Numbered from the stretch's first letter, positions 35,101-45,942 are shown. The stretch is 64,000 nt of DNA from JAXMAF01 sp046350555 (GCA_046350555.1 JAXMAF010000012.1:131252-195251); one strand, 5' to 3'. A program made the numbers and translations. Notes: generated by a model not told the origin, from the letters alone.

Positions 35101-35466
35101 GTGCGCTTCCTTGCGGACGAAAGCTGCGACTTCGGCGTCGTCCGTGTGTTGAGAGGCGCCGGCCACGATGTGATTGCCGTGGCAGAGGTGGCGCCGCGAT
35201 CGGATGACGAAGCGGTGCTGGGCATGGCGCGACGAGACCGGCGGATTCTGCTGACCGAGGACAAGGACTTCGGGCAACTCGTGCATGCAGACCAACGAGC
35301 GGCCGCCGGCGTGATCCTCATTCGCTTTCCGGCGGAGGCACGCGCCGACCTGCCGCGCGCAGTGCTGCAACTCGTCGAGCTTCGAGACGTCGAGCTTCAG
35401 GGGCGGTTCGTGGCGCTTCTCCCAGGTGTCGTCCGCATCGGTGCGAGACCGACATCGGGTGATTGA
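35101..35466 (+). CDS. DUF5615 PIN-like toxin
   Basis: 121 residues from a GTG start. RFLADESCDFGVVRVLRGAG carries the first acidic residues of the PIN-like fold, HDVIAVAEVAPRSDDEAVLG the second region and ILLTEDKDFGQLVH the T-E-D-x-D-F motif. Such proteins are putative RNases neutralised by the upstream DUF433 partner. The key Asp/Glu residues are present, so it looks intact. Activity of this family is mostly inferred from the PIN fold. Confidence 0.85.
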   Translation: MRFLADESCDFGVVRVLRGAGHDVIAVAEVAPRSDDEAVLGMARRDRRILLTEDKDFGQLVHADQRAAAGVILIRFPAEARADLPRAVLQLVELRDVELQGRFVALLPGVVRIGARPTSGD

Positions 35467-35499
35467 CCGCGTCGCGTCGTCGCGACACGCGCCGCAAAC

Positions 35500-37077
<1,578 letters not shown>

Positions 37078-37164
37078 GGGGAATCCTCTGACGAACGTCC
37101 GGCGCGCTCCAGGCCGACCTCGCGCGCGGTTCGATGCAATCGTGCTCCCTGTTGCCTTCGCCGG

Positions 37165-37207
37165 CCAGGCGCCGAACGCATGGCGGCTTGGCTGGAATCC
37201 TCGATCA
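37165..37207 (-). repeat. degenerate end of the dispersed TIR element (copy H)
   Basis: Minus strand: TGATCGAGGATTCCAGCCAA...CCATGCGTTCGGCGCC, sharing GGATTCCAG and CCATGCGTTCG at the right spacing with the family. The remainder is not recognisable. Again the TGA is the stop codon of the adjacent minus-strand gene (37205). Could be chance convergence; lower confidence than the other copies. Confidence 0.45.
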
Positions 37208-37726
37208 GACGGAGACGATGCGGGCGAGCGTCGCCGCGCGAACGGGCTGCCAGCCGGGCGAGCTGGCGCCACCGGTGTTGACGAGTTCCGGGTCGAGCGT
37301 CCAGTCGTTTCCCGAGGGATCGGTCATCACGACGCTGAACCACGCGCAGTCGTCGGCGGCCACGCCTTCGACATCACCGATGGTCAATGGCTTCGTCAGG
37401 TCCGAGGTGGTCCACGAGACGGTGAAGAGGGTCACGTTGGTCCCGCTGCCGCGCTGGCCGGTCACGGTCTGCGGGCTCGCGCTGCGGTTGAAGATGATCG
37501 TGCCGGTCCCGGGGGCGCTGGACGACTGGTTGGAGGTTGGGAAGAAGGTGACCTGCTTGAACTTCGTCCCCGCGGGAAACGACGTCGTGTCGATCGAGAG
37601 CTGGAGCGAGTCGCCGTCGTCGAAGAAGAGGCCCTTCGTTCCACCCGCCGTCGGATCGCCGTTGAGCCGGGCGGTCTTGGCGGTGGCGTCGTTCTTGACG
37701 ATCGAGGCGTTGGTCACGTTGGGCAT
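37205..37726 (-). CDS. beta-rich protein of unknown function
   Basis: 173 residues; ATG 37726 follows GGGAGATGCTC. I do not recognise the family. Sequence is Ser/Thr/Gly/Asn-rich with alternating hydrophobics (LQLSIDTTSFPAGTKFKQVT, TIIFNRSASPQ, NVTLFTVSWTTSDL), suggesting a single beta-sandwich. No signal peptide, no Cys pair except one Cys in DDCAWFSV, no catalytic motif. It stands alone between mmsA and the large kinase, and its stop codon is part of a degenerate repeat end. Confidence 0.6.
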   Translation of the reverse strand: MPNVTNASIVKNDATAKTARLNGDPTAGGTKGLFFDDGDSLQLSIDTTSFPAGTKFKQVTFFPTSNQSSSAPGTGTIIFNRSASPQTVTGQRGSGTNVTLFTVSWTTSDLTKPLTIGDVEGVAADDCAWFSVVMTDPSGNDWTLDPELVNTGGASSPGWQPVRAATLARIVSV

Positions 37727-37891
37727 TGAGCATCTCCCGGGTTGGCCCCACGCCCGGCGCGAGGCGGTCGATTGGTGGACGACGCGGCGCTCGCGGCTCC
37801 CCACCGCGCCACAGCGTATCGAGTCGCCCGACGATCGTCATCGCGCGCGGCCGCCGCGCACCTCGGGCCGCGGCCGCTCGATCGCGTCGGT

Positions 37892-40645
37892 TCATCGCTC
37901 GTCGGCGATCGCGACTCCCTTGGCCCTGGCCAGTTCCGAGACCGCCGCGGAGAGCGCCTGCGACGCCGCGAGCCGCGCCAGCACGGCGCGTGCCTCCTCG
38001 GCGCGATCCAGGTGCAGCAGGGCCTGTGCGAGCACGTCGTCGCGGCGCGATCCCAGCGACGGACTCCCGACCGCGGCCGCCCGCTCGATGGCCGCCGACC
38101 AAGCGGTGCGCGCCTCGGCGATGCCGCCGCCGTCGGAGCGCGCGGCGAGGATCGTTCCCTCGACGACGAACGTGCCCGCGACGCGGAGCGCCACGTCGTC
38201 GCGCTGCTGGGGATCGGTCGACTGAGCCTCGACCTCGACGAGGATGCTCCGCGCGCTCCGCAGCGCCGCGAGCGCCTCCGTCGGCGCGCCGTGCGACCGT
38301 TCGAGGGTGGCGGCGTCGAGCTCGGTCTCTGCGAGGTCGACGCGCCAGCGCTGATGCGATGGATCGCGCTCGACGAGGGCGGCGAGCATTCGTCGGCTCG
38401 CGGCGAGCTCGAGCCGGGACTCCTCGGGACGATCGAGCTTCCCCAAGGCGCGCCCCGCGAGGCGGTGCGCAACCGCCATCTCGCGCTGCCAGGGCGAGTT
38501 GCTCGGATCGAGCTCGAGCAGGCCGCGCGCCGCGTCCTGGGCGGCGCGGAAGGCGACCAGGGCCTCGGTGCCCCGGGCCATCGACTCGAGCAGCTCGCCG
38601 CGGTGGATGTGACCGACCGCGAGCCGGTATCGGGCATCGGCGTCCGTCGGGGCCGAGGCGACGAGCCCGCCGAGGAGCTCGATCGCCTCGTCCAGGGCGA
38701 CCATGGCGCCCTCCATGTCGTGGTCGGCGCGGCGCAGGTCCGAGAGATAGGTGAGCCCGTTGGCGAGGCTTCGCCGCGCATCGCCGTCGCCCGGACGCAG
38801 CGCGGCGACGCGCCGCTTGCTCTCGAGCGACGCGTCGAGCGACCGGCGCATCGCGACCAGGTCGCCGCGGTCGCGGAAGAGCTGCACGAGGTTGCTGTGC
38901 GCGTAGCCCAGTTCGAGCTGCCACTCGGGATTCGAGGCGTCCAGGGCGACGAGCCGCTCGGCGATGCGCAGGTACGCGTCGAACTCGGCCTGCGCCTGAT
39001 CGAGGTTCATGCGCTTGTAGGCGATGTTGCCGAGCCAGAAGTGGACGGCGCCGAGCGACTTGAGCCACGGTCCGTTGGCCGGATCGCGCCGACAGAGGTC
39101 GTCGAGAATCCCGTCCGCGTCGAGGAACGCCCGTTCGGCGGAGGCGAGATCGGCCTCCTTCCGCGCGAGCTGGACCTCGCCGATCAGCGAGAGTCCCTGG
39201 GCGTACTTGAAGCGCTCCGCGTCGGAGAGATTCGAGCGGTCGCGCGCCGAGTAGTAGTCGATCACGCGCTCCGCGACCGCGCCCAGCGCGTCGAGGCGAC
39301 CGACCGGCGCCAGCCGGTCGCGCAGCTCCTTGGTCATGAAGCCGATCAGGTCCTCGGCATCGCTGCGCGCGGCGACCGCCACCGTGCGCTCGCGACGAAG
39401 ATCGATGAAGTACTTGGTTGCGCCGATGGCCGCGACAAGCAGCGCGGCCGCGACGAGCGAGGCGACGACGCGGCGCCTCGTCCGCCCGCGCATGCGGGCG
39501 AGCGCATGCGCGGCGTCGGCGGCGGTCGGGCGATCGGCCGGCGCCACCGCCGTGAGCTGCTGCACAAGCCGCGCAAGCTGGCGATCGCCGAGCTGGACGT
39601 CGCGGCGCTCGCCGCGGGCCACCTTGTCCAGCAGGGCGCGGACGCCGCCGGTGGCGTCGAAGGGGCGCTCGCCGCTGAAGAGCTCCGCGATGACCAGGCC
39701 CAGCGAATAGACGTCGCTCGCGGGGGTCGGCTCGGCGCCGCGGGCCTGCTCCGGACTCATGTACATCGGCGTTCCGACGAGGTCGCCCGGCGTGGTCAGC
39801 AGCGACGAGCCCGGTGCGCCCGACGCGGGCTGGCCCGTCTTCGACGACGAAGCGGTTCGCACCGATGCGGGCGTCGGGTCCGGGAGCGAGTCGAACGGCG
39901 TCGCCGACGGCGGCGCGGACGCTTCGCCGGCGCGCGGCACGGGCCGGGCGATCCCGAAGTCGAGCACCTTGGCGTCGCCGTCGGGGGTCACGACGACGTT
40001 GTCGGGCTTGAGATCGCGATGCACGACGCCGGCGGCGTGCGCCGCGACGAGCACCCGGGCGATCTGCTCGGCGAGGCGCAGCCGCTGGGCGCGCGAGAGC
40101 CCTTCGCGGGCGCGCCCCAGCGGTTCGCCGTCGACGAACTCGAGGACGAGGAACGCTCCCTGGTCGACCTCGAGGTAGTCGTACAGCCGGCAGATGTTGG
40201 GATGCTCGAGGCTCGAGAGGATCCGCGCCTCCCGAAGGAAGCGCGCCTTCACGAGCTCGTCGAAGCGCCACTCGGCGCGGATGGCCTTGAGCGCCACGCG
40301 CCGGTCGAGGCGATCGTCGATCGCCTCGAAGACCGTGCCCATGCCGCCCGCGCCGAGCACGCGGAGCACGCGAAACGGACCGATGCGGAAGATGCCGGCC
40401 GCTTCACCCGCTGGCGAGCCTGCGCCGGCGGCCCATCGCGACCACCACGCGTTCGAGTCGTCGATCGAGCCATCCGCCCTCCGCCCCGCGTCCGACGGAC
40501 TCGCCGCGGTGCACAGCTCCTCGACCGCCGCGCGCCTCTTCGGGTCGGGGCAGCGCTCCGCGAGATAGGCAGCTCGCTCGCCAGGCGGGAGAGACAGCGC
40601 CGTCTCGATCAGGCGCCGCGTCTCGTCCGGTCCCGCTTCGGGCAT
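37892..40645 (-). CDS. transmembrane Ser/Thr protein kinase with TPR-like C-terminal half
   Basis: 917 residues. N-terminal ~85 residues: planctomycete kinase leader. Kinase domain from ~93: LGAGGMGTVFEA (98-109), Lys120 in RRVALKAI, HRDLKPDN, DFGIA, and GTPMYMSPEQARG. A Pro/Ser-rich insert of ~50 residues lengthens the activation segment. One transmembrane helix follows (VVASLVAAALLVAAIGAT, ~385-405). Then ~500 residues of TPR-like helical repeats (YAQGLSLIGEVQLARKEADL, WLGNIAYKRMNLDQAQAEFD and similar). The architecture is typical of planctomycete PknB-like sensors; the TPR half would be outside the cytoplasm and bind a partner. All catalytic residues are present. Monocistronic. Confidence 0.9.
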   Translation of the reverse strand: MPEAGPDETRRLIETALSLPPGERAAYLAERCPDPKRRAAVEELCTAASPSDAGRRADGSIDDSNAWWSRWAAGAGSPAGEAAGIFRIGPFRVLRVLGAGGMGTVFEAIDDRLDRRVALKAIRAEWRFDELVKARFLREARILSSLEHPNICRLYDYLEVDQGAFLVLEFVDGEPLGRAREGLSRAQRLRLAEQIARVLVAAHAAGVVHRDLKPDNVVVTPDGDAKVLDFGIARPVPRAGEASAPPSATPFDSLPDPTPASVRTASSSKTGQPASGAPGSSLLTTPGDLVGTPMYMSPEQARGAEPTPASDVYSLGLVIAELFSGERPFDATGGVRALLDKVARGERRDVQLGDRQLARLVQQLTAVAPADRPTAADAAHALARMRGRTRRRVVASLVAAALLVAAIGATKYFIDLRRERTVAVAARSDAEDLIGFMTKELRDRLAPVGRLDALGAVAERVIDYYSARDRSNLSDAERFKYAQGLSLIGEVQLARKEADLASAERAFLDADGILDDLCRRDPANGPWLKSLGAVHFWLGNIAYKRMNLDQAQAEFDAYLRIAERLVALDASNPEWQLELGYAHSNLVQLFRDRGDLVAMRRSLDASLESKRRVAALRPGDGDARRSLANGLTYLSDLRRADHDMEGAMVALDEAIELLGGLVASAPTDADARYRLAVGHIHRGELLESMARGTEALVAFRAAQDAARGLLELDPSNSPWQREMAVAHRLAGRALGKLDRPEESRLELAASRRMLAALVERDPSHQRWRVDLAETELDAATLERSHGAPTEALAALRSARSILVEVEAQSTDPQQRDDVALRVAGTFVVEGTILAARSDGGGIAEARTAWSAAIERAAAVGSPSLGSRRDDVLAQALLHLDRAEEARAVLARLAASQALSAAVSELARAKGVAIADER

Positions 40646-40861
40646 GCGGGGTCATCGTAACGCGCGCGTGGGGGCCCAGCCGCCGAACGGGCCCATTGGC
40701 AGGGTGGCGCCGACGACGGTCCACGCGCGCAGACGGCCTTGCGAACCACCGCCCGGGCCGCGCACACGGGTGCGCGTGACCGAGGTGTCCACGATGGGCT
40801 GTCCCGCGGAGCTCGCAAGGGTCGACCTGGACGACGACGGCTGGATCGACGCGCGCGACGC

Positions 40862-41707
40862 CTATCGCACGACGTCGACGCGCGCGGCGCTCGCCCGCGC
40901 CGCGTTCGAAGGAGGTGCCGCGGTTCGCTGCGGAGCGCTGGCCCGGGCGAGGCCGTCGAGCCATGCGACCATCTCGGGCGCGCCGCGGCTGCCGGTGAAC
41001 CGGCCGAGCTCGCGGCGGTCGCGCAGGACGACCGCCGTCGGAACGGCGGCGATGTCGAAGCGCTGCTTCAGGTCGCGGCGCTCCTCGATGTTCACATGGA
41101 CGCGCACCGCGTTCCGCGACAGCCATGCCGTCACGCCCGGATCGACCCACGTCGTGCGTTCCATGAGCTTGCACGGACCGCACCAGGGTGCGCCGAAGTC
41201 GACGACCACGAGCTTGTTCTCGCGCTCCGCCGCCGCCACGGCGCTCTCGAAGGTGGTGGTCGCGGACGATCCTGTCGGGTTCTTCGGGGCGACCTGGGCC
41301 GGAGGAGCGGGTGCGGGTTGCGGCTTCGTCGCCGGCGGCGGAGCGACCTTCGTCGCGGGCGCAGTCCTCGGCGAGGCGGTCGACGACGACAGGGATGACT
41401 TGCCCGCCGAGCCGGTCGACGGCGATCCGCCCGGCGAACTGTACGACGCGGTCAATGACAGGTTGGGGGCTGCATTGGTGCCGGGTGCGGCGACCTGGCC
41501 CGGAAATGGCTTGGAATCCGGATTGGAGGCGGTTGGCGGCGTCGGCGAACGGAGCGTCGGCGTCGAGCGCGGCGGGGCAAGCCGCGTTCCCGTGGGCGAC
41601 TTGGCCGGCGAGTCCGCCGTCGCAGCGCAGCCGGGAATGCCGCACGCGGCCGCGAAGATGGCTGCAACGAGCGCGGAGTGGATGAATGCGACGCGCGGAA
41701 GATGCAC
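40862..41707 (-). CDS. thioredoxin-fold lipoprotein
   Basis: 281 residues from the GTG at 41707, preceded by GGAAGGCCTCC. The signal is VHLPRVAFIHSALVAAIFAAACGIPGC, with Cys candidates for lipidation. A ~130-residue Pro/Ser/Ala/Thr-rich linker follows. The thioredoxin domain begins FESAVAAAERENKLVVVDFG, with the redox centre APWCGPCKLMERTTW, IEERRDLKQRFDIAAVPTAVVL (cis-Pro) and a last helix MVAWLDGLARA. Function: thiol-disulfide exchange in the periplasm, DsbD/thioredoxin-like. The long frame further upstream is Arg-rich and not used. Divergent from gatCA. Confidence 0.8.
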   Translation of the reverse strand: MHLPRVAFIHSALVAAIFAAACGIPGCAATADSPAKSPTGTRLAPPRSTPTLRSPTPPTASNPDSKPFPGQVAAPGTNAAPNLSLTASYSSPGGSPSTGSAGKSSLSSSTASPRTAPATKVAPPPATKPQPAPAPPAQVAPKNPTGSSATTTFESAVAAAERENKLVVVDFGAPWCGPCKLMERTTWVDPGVTAWLSRNAVRVHVNIEERRDLKQRFDIAAVPTAVVLRDRRELGRFTGSRGAPEMVAWLDGLARASAPQRTAAPPSNAARASAARVDVVR

Positions 41708-41932
41708 GGCGGAGGCCTTCCTTGGCGGAACATCGACCGCGGCGCCGCGATCCGTGCGGCGCCTGGACCAACGATCGACCTGATTCGAGCAGCGGCTGTT
41801 TCGTCCAAGTCGCTCGCCGGCCTTGAATGCGCCATGCCGGGTCTCCCGGCCAGGGTGCCCGTCGCCGTCGACGGGGCGGCGGTCGGCCCGCGCGGCGGTC
41901 GATCGGTGGCGATACCCTGACCGGTCCTTCCC

Positions 41933-42241
41933 ATGCCCGAACCACTCACCGCCGCCCAGGTCGAGCACGTCGCGAAGCTTGCGCGGCTGCGACTCTCTCC
42001 CGAGCAGGTCGAGCGCTACCGGAGCCAGCTCTCCGCCGTGCTCGAGCACATCGCGAAGCTTGGCGAGCTCGAGGTGGGCGACGTCGAGCCGATGGCCCAT
42101 GCGTTCGAGATGACCAACCGTCTTGACGACGACGTGCCTGGCGCCGCGATGCCGACCTCCGACCTCCTGCGCAATGCGCCTGCGGTCGAGGGTCCGTTCC
42201 TCGCGGTGCCGAAGGTGCTCGACGAGGGGGGTGGGGCGTGA
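41933..42241 (+). CDS. gatC: Asp-tRNA(Asn)/Glu-tRNA(Gln) amidotransferase subunit C
   Basis: 102 residues. LTAAQVEHVAKLARLRLSPE, QLSAVLEHIAKLGELEVGDV and EPMAHAFEMTNRLDDDVPGA are standard GatC. GatC wraps around GatA and GatB and stabilises the complex that amidates mischarged Glu-tRNA or Asp-tRNA. The stop overlaps the gatA start by four bases (GTGA), implying translational coupling. gatB is not in the window. Confidence 0.95.
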   Translation: MPEPLTAAQVEHVAKLARLRLSPEQVERYRSQLSAVLEHIAKLGELEVGDVEPMAHAFEMTNRLDDDVPGAAMPTSDLLRNAPAVEGPFLAVPKVLDEGGGA

Positions 42242-43767
42242 AGGAACTCCTGGGGGACGTCGCGGCGCTGCGCGACGCGATCGCGTCGGGCACCGTGCGG
42301 GCGCGGGAGGTCGTCGACTTCTGCCTCGATCGGATCGCGGCGCTCGACGGCCCGCCGCATGGGACGGGCGGACCGTCGGGCGCGCACCCGGGCCTGCACG
42401 CGGTGCGCGAGACGTATGCGGAGCGCGCCCGCGAGCGTGCCGACGAGATCGACCGCGGCCATCGCGCGCGCACCACGGATCGTGGAGCCGACGGCGCCGG
42501 GGGTCTCGGCCCGCTCGCCGGCGTTCCGGTGATCCTCAAGGACAACATCGTCACCGCGTACGGCAGGACGACGTGCGGATCGAGGATCCTCGAGAACTTC
42601 CACTCGCCGTACAGCGCGACGGTGGTCGAGCGGCTCGAGGCCGCCGGCGCCATCGTGATCGGCAAGGCCCACTGCGACGAGTTCGCCATGGGTTCGTCCA
42701 CCGAGAACTGCGCGTTCGGTCCGACGCGCAACCCGTGGGATCCGACGCGCGTGCCGGGCGGCAGCTCGGGAGGAAGCGCGGCGGCGGTGGCCGCGTCGAT
42801 GGCCGCGGCGGCGCTCGGTTCGGACACTGGCGGCTCGATTCGCCAGCCGGCGGCGCTCTGCGGGGTCGTCGGGCTCAAGCCGACCTACGGCCGCGTGAGT
42901 CGGCATGGGCTGGTCGCGTTCGGCAGCTCGCTCGACCAGATCGGCCCGTTCGCGCGCAGCGTGCGCGGCGCGGCGCTGCTGTTGCAGTCGATCGCCGGGC
43001 GCGATCCGCGCGATTCGACGAGCGCCGACGTCGCCGTCCCGGAGCTCGCCTCGACGCTCGATCGGCCGATCGAGGGATTGGTCGTCGGCGTTCCGCGGCA
43101 GTACCTCTCCGACGCGAACGATCCGGCCGTCGCGGCGGCGATCGCCCAGGCCATCGACGTCTATCGGGATCTCGGCGCAACGATCGTCGAGGTCGACCTG
43201 CCGCTCACGGATTCGGGAATCTCGACCTACTACGTGATCGCTCCGGCCGAGGCGAGCAGCAACCTGGCGCGCTTCGACGGCATCCGCTACGGGCATCGCG
43301 CGGCGCCGCGGCCCGGCGAGGGTCTCGAGGACCTCTACGCCCGCAGCCGCGCCGAGGGATTCGGACCCGAGGTGCAGCGCCGCATCATGCTCGGCACGTA
43401 CATGCTCAGCGCCGGCTACTACGACGCCTTCTACACGCGGGCGCTCCAGGTGCGGCGGCTGATCGCCCGCGAGTTCGACGCGGCCTTCGCGCGCTGCCAC
43501 GTGCTGCTCGGGCCGACGTCGCCGACGCCGGCGTTCCCGCTCGGGGGCAGGAGCGATCCGCTGTCGATGTACCTGTGCGATGTCTACACCGTGAACACGA
43601 ACATCGCGGGCATCTGCGGAGTCTCGATCCCGTGCGGCTACGCCGACGCTGGCGGTTCGAGGCTGCCCATCGGCATGCAGCTTCAGGCGAAGGCCTTCGA
43701 CGAGCCGACGCTGCTGCGCGCCGCGCGGATGTTCGAGCGGGTCTTCCCAGGCCGCTCGTTAGACTGA
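42238..43767 (+). CDS. gatA: Asp-tRNA(Asn)/Glu-tRNA(Gln) amidotransferase subunit A
   Basis: 509 residues, amidase-signature family, releases ammonia from glutamine for GatB. Ser-cisSer-Lys triad: Lys in VILKDNIVT (~101), the Gly/Ser-rich GGSSGGSAAAVAA (~176) and DTGGSIRQPAA (~200). Other matches: GLKPTYGRVSRHGLVAFGSS, SLDQIGPFAR and RRIMLGTYMLSAGYYDA. A ~30-residue insert near residue 40-80 (PPHGTGGPSGAHPG) is unusual and probably a loop. Start is the GTG overlapping the gatC stop. Confidence 0.95.
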   Translation: MKELLGDVAALRDAIASGTVRAREVVDFCLDRIAALDGPPHGTGGPSGAHPGLHAVRETYAERARERADEIDRGHRARTTDRGADGAGGLGPLAGVPVILKDNIVTAYGRTTCGSRILENFHSPYSATVVERLEAAGAIVIGKAHCDEFAMGSSTENCAFGPTRNPWDPTRVPGGSSGGSAAAVAASMAAAALGSDTGGSIRQPAALCGVVGLKPTYGRVSRHGLVAFGSSLDQIGPFARSVRGAALLLQSIAGRDPRDSTSADVAVPELASTLDRPIEGLVVGVPRQYLSDANDPAVAAAIAQAIDVYRDLGATIVEVDLPLTDSGISTYYVIAPAEASSNLARFDGIRYGHRAAPRPGEGLEDLYARSRAEGFGPEVQRRIMLGTYMLSAGYYDAFYTRALQVRRLIAREFDAAFARCHVLLGPTSPTPAFPLGGRSDPLSMYLCDVYTVNTNIAGICGVSIPCGYADAGGSRLPIGMQLQAKAFDEPTLLRAARMFERVFPGRSLD

Positions 43768-43903
43768 GCGATCGTCGAAGGACCGGCGGCGGGCCGGTCG
43801 CGAGCCGAGGTTCGATGCGGTGCTCCGCGCTCGGCCGGCCGGTGCGCCCGCGGTCCGAGAGCGTCCGAATCCCACGCCCGCCGGCCTTCGAACCCCCTCC
43901 GCG

Positions 43904-44983
43904 ATGCCACCCGACCGCTCCCACGCCGCCGAGACGATCGAATCGGTCAGCCGCGCGCTGGCCGAGTGGATCGTCGCCCGGCAATACGAGCTGCGCCCGG
44001 AGCTCGAGGCGCGCTACGGACCCGACGGGCGGCGCATGTGGCGAACGGATGTCCAGGCACGGCTCGGCCAGCTTGCGCAGGCGGTGTGTGTCGGTCGTCC
44101 CGAGCTCTTCGTGGCGAGCACCGCGTGGTCGAAGGCGGCCTTCGCGGCGCGCGACGTCGATGTCGACGACCTGCGGCTTTCCCTGGCGTGCACGGGCGAG
44201 GTCGTTCGCGAGAAGCTGCCGCCGGCCATCGGGACCGTCGCCGGAGCGATCGTCGACGAGGCGATCGCCCGGCTCGACGATCTTCCCGACACGGTTCCCT
44301 GCGCCATCGATGTGGCCGCGCGCCACGCCGATCTCTCGCGTCGCTACCTCCGCCTGCTCCTCGAGTCCAGGCGCGACGACGCGCTGGAGCTCGTTCTCTC
44401 GGCGCTCCGCTCGGGCGCGAGCTTCGAGGAGATCTGCCTTCGCGTGCTCTGCCCGGCGATGCGCGAGGTGGGCCGCCTCTGGCATGTCAACGAGATCGGC
44501 GTCGCGGAGGAGCACTGCTGCACCGCCGCGACCGGCATGGTCCTTGGCCAGGCGTTCGCCTTCGCGAGAGGCCAGCGGCGGACTGCGCCGAACGGGCGCG
44601 TGGCGCTGGTGACGTCGGTGGGAGGCGACCTGCACGAGCTCGGTGCGCGGATGGTCTCGGACTTCCTCGAGCTGGCCGGATGGCAGGCGATCTTCCTCGG
44701 CGCCAACACGCCGCCGGAGGATGTCGTCGAAGCCGTCGCCATGCGCAAGCCCGACCTGCTCTGCATCTCGGCCAACTCGAACCTGTCGGTCGGCGCCGTG
44801 AAGCGGCTCGTGCAGCGGCTTCGCGCCGCGCCCGAGGCGAGCGGCGTGCGGATCATCGTGGGCGGAGCGCCCTTCGCCGCGATCGAGGACCTCTGGCGCG
44901 AGGTCGGCGCCGACGGATGGGCGAAGGACGGCGCCGAGGCCGTCGAGCTGGCCGCCCGGCTGGTCGGACCGAAGGTGGCGTGA
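43904..44983 (+). CDS. cobalamin-binding protein with CarH-like light-sensor signature
   Basis: 359 residues; ATG 43904. C-terminal third is a B12-binding Rossmann domain with G-D-L-H-E-L-G (Asp242, His244; the DxHxxG cobalamin ligand motif) and later LLCISANSNLSVG and IIVGGAPF. Before it is a four-helix-bundle segment with Trp193 and Glu203-His204, i.e. the W-x9-EH motif (GRLWHVNEIGVAEEHCCTA) known to cap adenosylcobalamin in CarH-type photoreceptors. Unlike CarH there is no MerR DNA-binding domain; the N-terminal ~150 residues are helical and unrecognised. A B12-dependent light or redox sensor acting through protein contact is the inference. Eight bases upstream of the ROK kinase. Confidence 0.85.
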   Translation: MPPDRSHAAETIESVSRALAEWIVARQYELRPELEARYGPDGRRMWRTDVQARLGQLAQAVCVGRPELFVASTAWSKAAFAARDVDVDDLRLSLACTGEVVREKLPPAIGTVAGAIVDEAIARLDDLPDTVPCAIDVAARHADLSRRYLRLLLESRRDDALELVLSALRSGASFEEICLRVLCPAMREVGRLWHVNEIGVAEEHCCTAATGMVLGQAFAFARGQRRTAPNGRVALVTSVGGDLHELGARMVSDFLELAGWQAIFLGANTPPEDVVEAVAMRKPDLLCISANSNLSVGAVKRLVQRLRAAPEASGVRIIVGGAPFAAIEDLWREVGADGWAKDGAEAVELAARLVGPKVA

Positions 44984-44991
44984 GGCAAACC

Positions 44992-45942
44992 ATGGATGCG
45001 TCACCCGTCATCGGCGTCGATCTCGGCGGCACGAACATGCAGGTCGGCGTGGTGGACGCCCAGGGGAGGATCGTCGGTCGCTGCAAGCGGAAGACGAAGG
45101 CCGACCTGGGACTCGACGAAGTGGTGGTGCGCCTCGTCGAGGCGGTGGAGCGCGCGTGCACCGACGCGGGGTTGGCGCGTCGCGAGATCGCGTCCATCGG
45201 CGTGGGCGTCCCCGGGGCGATCGACATTCCCAGGGGCGTCGTGCTCGAAGCGCCGAACCTTCAGTGGTTCGACGTGCCCATTCGCGACATCCTGGCGAGG
45301 GAGTTCGATCGTCCGGTCGTGATCGACAACGACGTCAACGTCGCCGTCTGGGGCGAGGCGAACGTCGGTGCCGGCCGCGGCAGGCGGGACCTGCTTGGCG
45401 TCTGGGTCGGGACCGGTGTCGGTGGCGGCCTGGTGCTCGGCGGAAGGATCTGGCATGGACCGGGTTTCACCGCTGGCGAGATCGGCCAGACCATCGCGAC
45501 GCCCGACGGCAATCCGTCGAAGCGAACGCTCGAACAACATGCGAGCCGCACGGGGATCGTCCACACGCTCGAGCTCCTGTTGCTCAAGTTCCCCGATTCC
45601 AGGCTGCACGCCCTGCGCGACGAGAACGACGGACGCATCGGCTCGTCGCAGATCGCCGCGGCATGGTCGGCCGGCGACCAGGCGGCCATCGAGGTGGTCG
45701 AGCATGCGGCGAGCCTGATCGGCGTGGCCATCGCCAACGTGGTCACGCTGCTGTCGATCGACGCGGTCGTCGTCGGCGGAGGCGTCACCGAGGCGATCGG
45801 CCAGCCGTTCGTCGATCGCATCCGGCGATCGTTCGACCGCGATGTCTTTCCCGCGCGGCTGCGCCGATGCGAGATCGCGATGACCACGCTTGGCGCCGAC
45901 GCCGGCGTGCTCGGCGCAGCGCTCCTCGCCCGAGGGTCGTGA
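44992..45942 (+). CDS. ROK-family sugar kinase (glucokinase-like)
   Basis: 316 residues. Phosphate loop GVDLGGTNMQVGVVD, GVGVPGAIDIPRG, catalytic Asp region VVIDNDVNVAVWGEA, GVWVGTGVGGGLVLGG and C-terminal VVVGGGVTEAIG all fit ROK kinases. The zinc site normally seen (GEIGH ... CxCGxxGCxE) is absent: GEIGQ is followed by PDGNPSKRTLEQHAS with no Cys. It should still phosphorylate a hexose, glucose most likely. Follows the B12-binding gene with eight bases between, so the two are probably co-expressed. Confidence 0.88.
   Translation: MDASPVIGVDLGGTNMQVGVVDAQGRIVGRCKRKTKADLGLDEVVVRLVEAVERACTDAGLARREIASIGVGVPGAIDIPRGVVLEAPNLQWFDVPIRDILAREFDRPVVIDNDVNVAVWGEANVGAGRGRRDLLGVWVGTGVGGGLVLGGRIWHGPGFTAGEIGQTIATPDGNPSKRTLEQHASRTGIVHTLELLLLKFPDSRLHALRDENDGRIGSSQIAAAWSAGDQAAIEVVEHAASLIGVAIANVVTLLSIDAVVVGGGVTEAIGQPFVDRIRRSFDRDVFPARLRRCEIAMTTLGADAGVLGAALLARGS

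Noticed and set aside
40795..40845. EF-hand-like DLDDDGWIDARDA on the plus strand
   Set aside because: One loop only, no second loop, no start or signal peptide, and it runs into the thioredoxin gene's 3' end; probably chance or a tiny remnant.
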